A stretch of 64,000 nt of DNA. Source: Bosea sp. 685. GTDB taxonomy: Bacteria; Pseudomonadota; Alphaproteobacteria; Rhizobiales; Beijerinckiaceae. Positions within the stretch are counted from its first letter, which is position 1. The number at the start of each line of letters is the position of its first letter. This document shows, piece by piece, positions 62,899-64,000 of this stretch. The position numbers and the translations under genes are program-made. The stretch is from assembly GCF_031884435.1 (NCBI RefSeq), contig NZ_CP134779.1:1860001-1924000 (forward strand), read 5' to 3'. Under the pieces are notes generated by a model, which was not told where the DNA came from, did no database searches, and was given only the letters and a program-made list of their open reading frames with translations.

Positions 62899-63876
62899 TC
62901 AAGTCGTGCTGCGTGAGCGCAGCGCCACGGTCATGCCGGTGATGACCAGCAGCATGCCGATGATCTCCGCCGTCGAGGGCCATTCGCCGAGCAGGACCGC
63001 CCCAGCGAGCGCCGTGATCGCCGGGTTCAACGGCAGGAACAAGGTTGCGCGCGCCGCTCCCAGCAGCGCCACCGTCTGCGTGTAGAGAAACAGCGCCCCG
63101 ACGCCGACCAGGGCGCCCTGGTAGAAGGCCTGCAGGGCAAGCGCCCCCCAAGCTATCTCGCCGAGCCGGATCGGCAGCGCTAGCGCCGCGACGGGCAGGA
63201 ACAGCAGCGAGAGCAGGCAGGTCGCGATGGTGACATCGATCGCATCCGCGCCCCAGCGTCTCGCCAGCAGCCCGAACAACGACCACATCATTGCGGTGAG
63301 CACGAAGAGCAGATCGCCGATCCAGGCGCTGTCATGGGCGGGGGCATGTCCAAGGGGCTGCGAGGAAAGCGCCTGCCAAGAAAGCGCCTGCCAGGAGAAG
63401 GCGCCGACGCCCGCCAGAACCAGCGCGAGCCCGGCCAGCCTCATCCGCCCCGGCCGTTCACCCGCCAGGAGATAGGCGAGGATGGCGGTGAAGACCGGGA
63501 TCAATCCTGGCGTGATGGTCGCGGAATGCAGCGCCGGGGCAAAGGAGGCGCCGGCGATGAGCACCAACGAATAGGGTGCGCCGGTAAGCGCGGTCAGCAC
63601 CAGGGCGCGGCGCCAGCCGATCCGCCCGATCGGGAAAGGCCGCACCCGCCGCAGCGCGAAGGGCAACAGCAGGAGCGCGGCGGTCGCAAAACGCAGGATC
63701 GTGACGTCGGCCGGGGTCAGCCCGTCGGCAACCGACTGGCGTGAGACCACAGCCTGGATGCCCCAGATCAGGCTGGTCGTCAGGCCGCAGGCGATGCCGA
63801 GCCAGGGCGTCCGGCCGGCAGGCGCGGCGAGGCGCGTGGCGGTGGCGAGTTGACGCGGCGGAACGGCCTGGTTCAC
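62899..63876 (-). CDS. EamA/DMT family transporter
   Basis: A 325-residue membrane protein with ten hydrophobic segments in two EamA repeats (GLTTSLIWGIQAVVSRQS; LFLPLNPAITALAGAVLLGE). The loop near the middle has two tandem WQALS pentapeptides (15-base units at 63365-63394). No ATG fits the N-terminus; a GTG at 63876 with GGAAAG upstream is favoured over a TTG at 63921. It converges on gpt. Confidence 0.88.
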   Translation of the reverse strand: MNQAVPPRQLATATRLAAPAGRTPWLGIACGLTTSLIWGIQAVVSRQSVADGLTPADVTILRFATAALLLLPFALRRVRPFPIGRIGWRRALVLTALTGAPYSLVLIAGASFAPALHSATITPGLIPVFTAILAYLLAGERPGRMRLAGLALVLAGVGAFSWQALSWQALSSQPLGHAPAHDSAWIGDLLFVLTAMMWSLFGLLARRWGADAIDVTIATCLLSLLFLPVAALALPIRLGEIAWGALALQAFYQGALVGVGALFLYTQTVALLGAARATLFLPLNPAITALAGAVLLGEWPSTAEIIGMLLVITGMTVALRSRSTT

Positions 63877-63920
63877 GGGGTGTGCTTTCCGGGGGAGGCG
63901 GTGCGTTGCGCGCCTCTGCA

Positions 63921-63988
63921 AGAGCAGGATGCGAAAAAGTGGGAACCGGTTTTTCGCATTGATCCTGCTCTCACTCTTGGGTGAGAGA
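63921..63988. repeat. Rhizobial-type palindromic repeat
   Basis: AGAGCAGGATGCGAAAAA and TTTTTCGC-ATTG-ATCCTGCTCT form a long hairpin with a 4-base bulge, followed by a second hairpin CTCTCAC/GTGAGAG. A diverged relative lies at 16847. Confidence 0.85.
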
Positions 63989-64000
63989 CGGATTCAGATA

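Overview
The window is GC-rich (about two-thirds G+C by eye) and reads as chromosome of an alphaproteobacterium of the order Hyphomicrobiales, possibly Bosea-like. The lineage call rests on gene content: Cox-type molybdenum hydroxylase cluster, Usg, the Anbu operon, Ku/LigD, EcfG-type promoters and typical rhizobial dispersed palindromes. The genus is a guess from recall. I see no rRNA, tRNA, CRISPR array, prophage or intact insertion sequence.

Layout. 1-2.5 kb (minus): an aconitase X enzyme cut by the window edge, overlapping a PcaB-type lyase. 2.6-16.1 kb (plus): a molybdenum hydroxylase cluster with structural genes coxS, coxL and coxM, assembly genes coxD and coxE, two XdhC-family genes and a cofactor-handling fusion protein. 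Extra genes for a beta-propeller, an NTF2-like protein and a LysE exporter are interleaved. Its coxG, and a convergent chemoreceptor gene, each carry a single-base frameshift. 16.5-19.9 kb: usg, exoD and a GGDEF-EAL protein. 20.0-24.1 kb (minus): the four-gene Anbu proteasome-like operon.

24.4-31.9 kb: a GntR-controlled acid catabolism locus with a dipeptide-type importer lacking its ATPases, two DHDPS-family aldolase/dehydratases and a mandelate-racemase-like enzyme. 32.1-37.2 kb: an M20 amidohydrolase with a polar amino-acid ABC importer and a LysR regulator. 37.4-40.3 kb: a histidine-kinase fragment, a haloacetate-dehalogenase-like hydrolase, and a ribbon-helix-helix regulator coupled to a PHB-depolymerase-type esterase behind a perfect palindrome.

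40.7-49.1 kb is the most coherent and interesting block. Envelope genes (extensin-like protein, L,D-transpeptidase, membrane protein), two divergent 24-residue hydrophobic peptides, an unknown basic small protein, Ku, LigD and topoisomerase IB cluster around three sites matching the EcfG general-stress promoter (GGAAC-N16/17-CGTT or GGTT). It looks like a stress-induced double-strand-break repair and envelope-fortification island.

49.1-54.5 kb: a D-amino-acid utilisation operon (EamA transporter, RidA, Asp/Glu-racemase-like enzyme, DadA) flanked by the truncated ends of livF and an Ldh-family dehydrogenase, with a GntR regulator between them. 54.6-63.9 kb: radC, map, pncC-like, a DctP-type binding protein, an FkbM methyltransferase, a CinA N-terminal protein, a soluble double-PAS chemoreceptor, gpt and an EamA transporter. 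Several families of dispersed palindromes fill the gaps. Pentapeptide-coding 15-bp tandem repeats recur in at least four genes.
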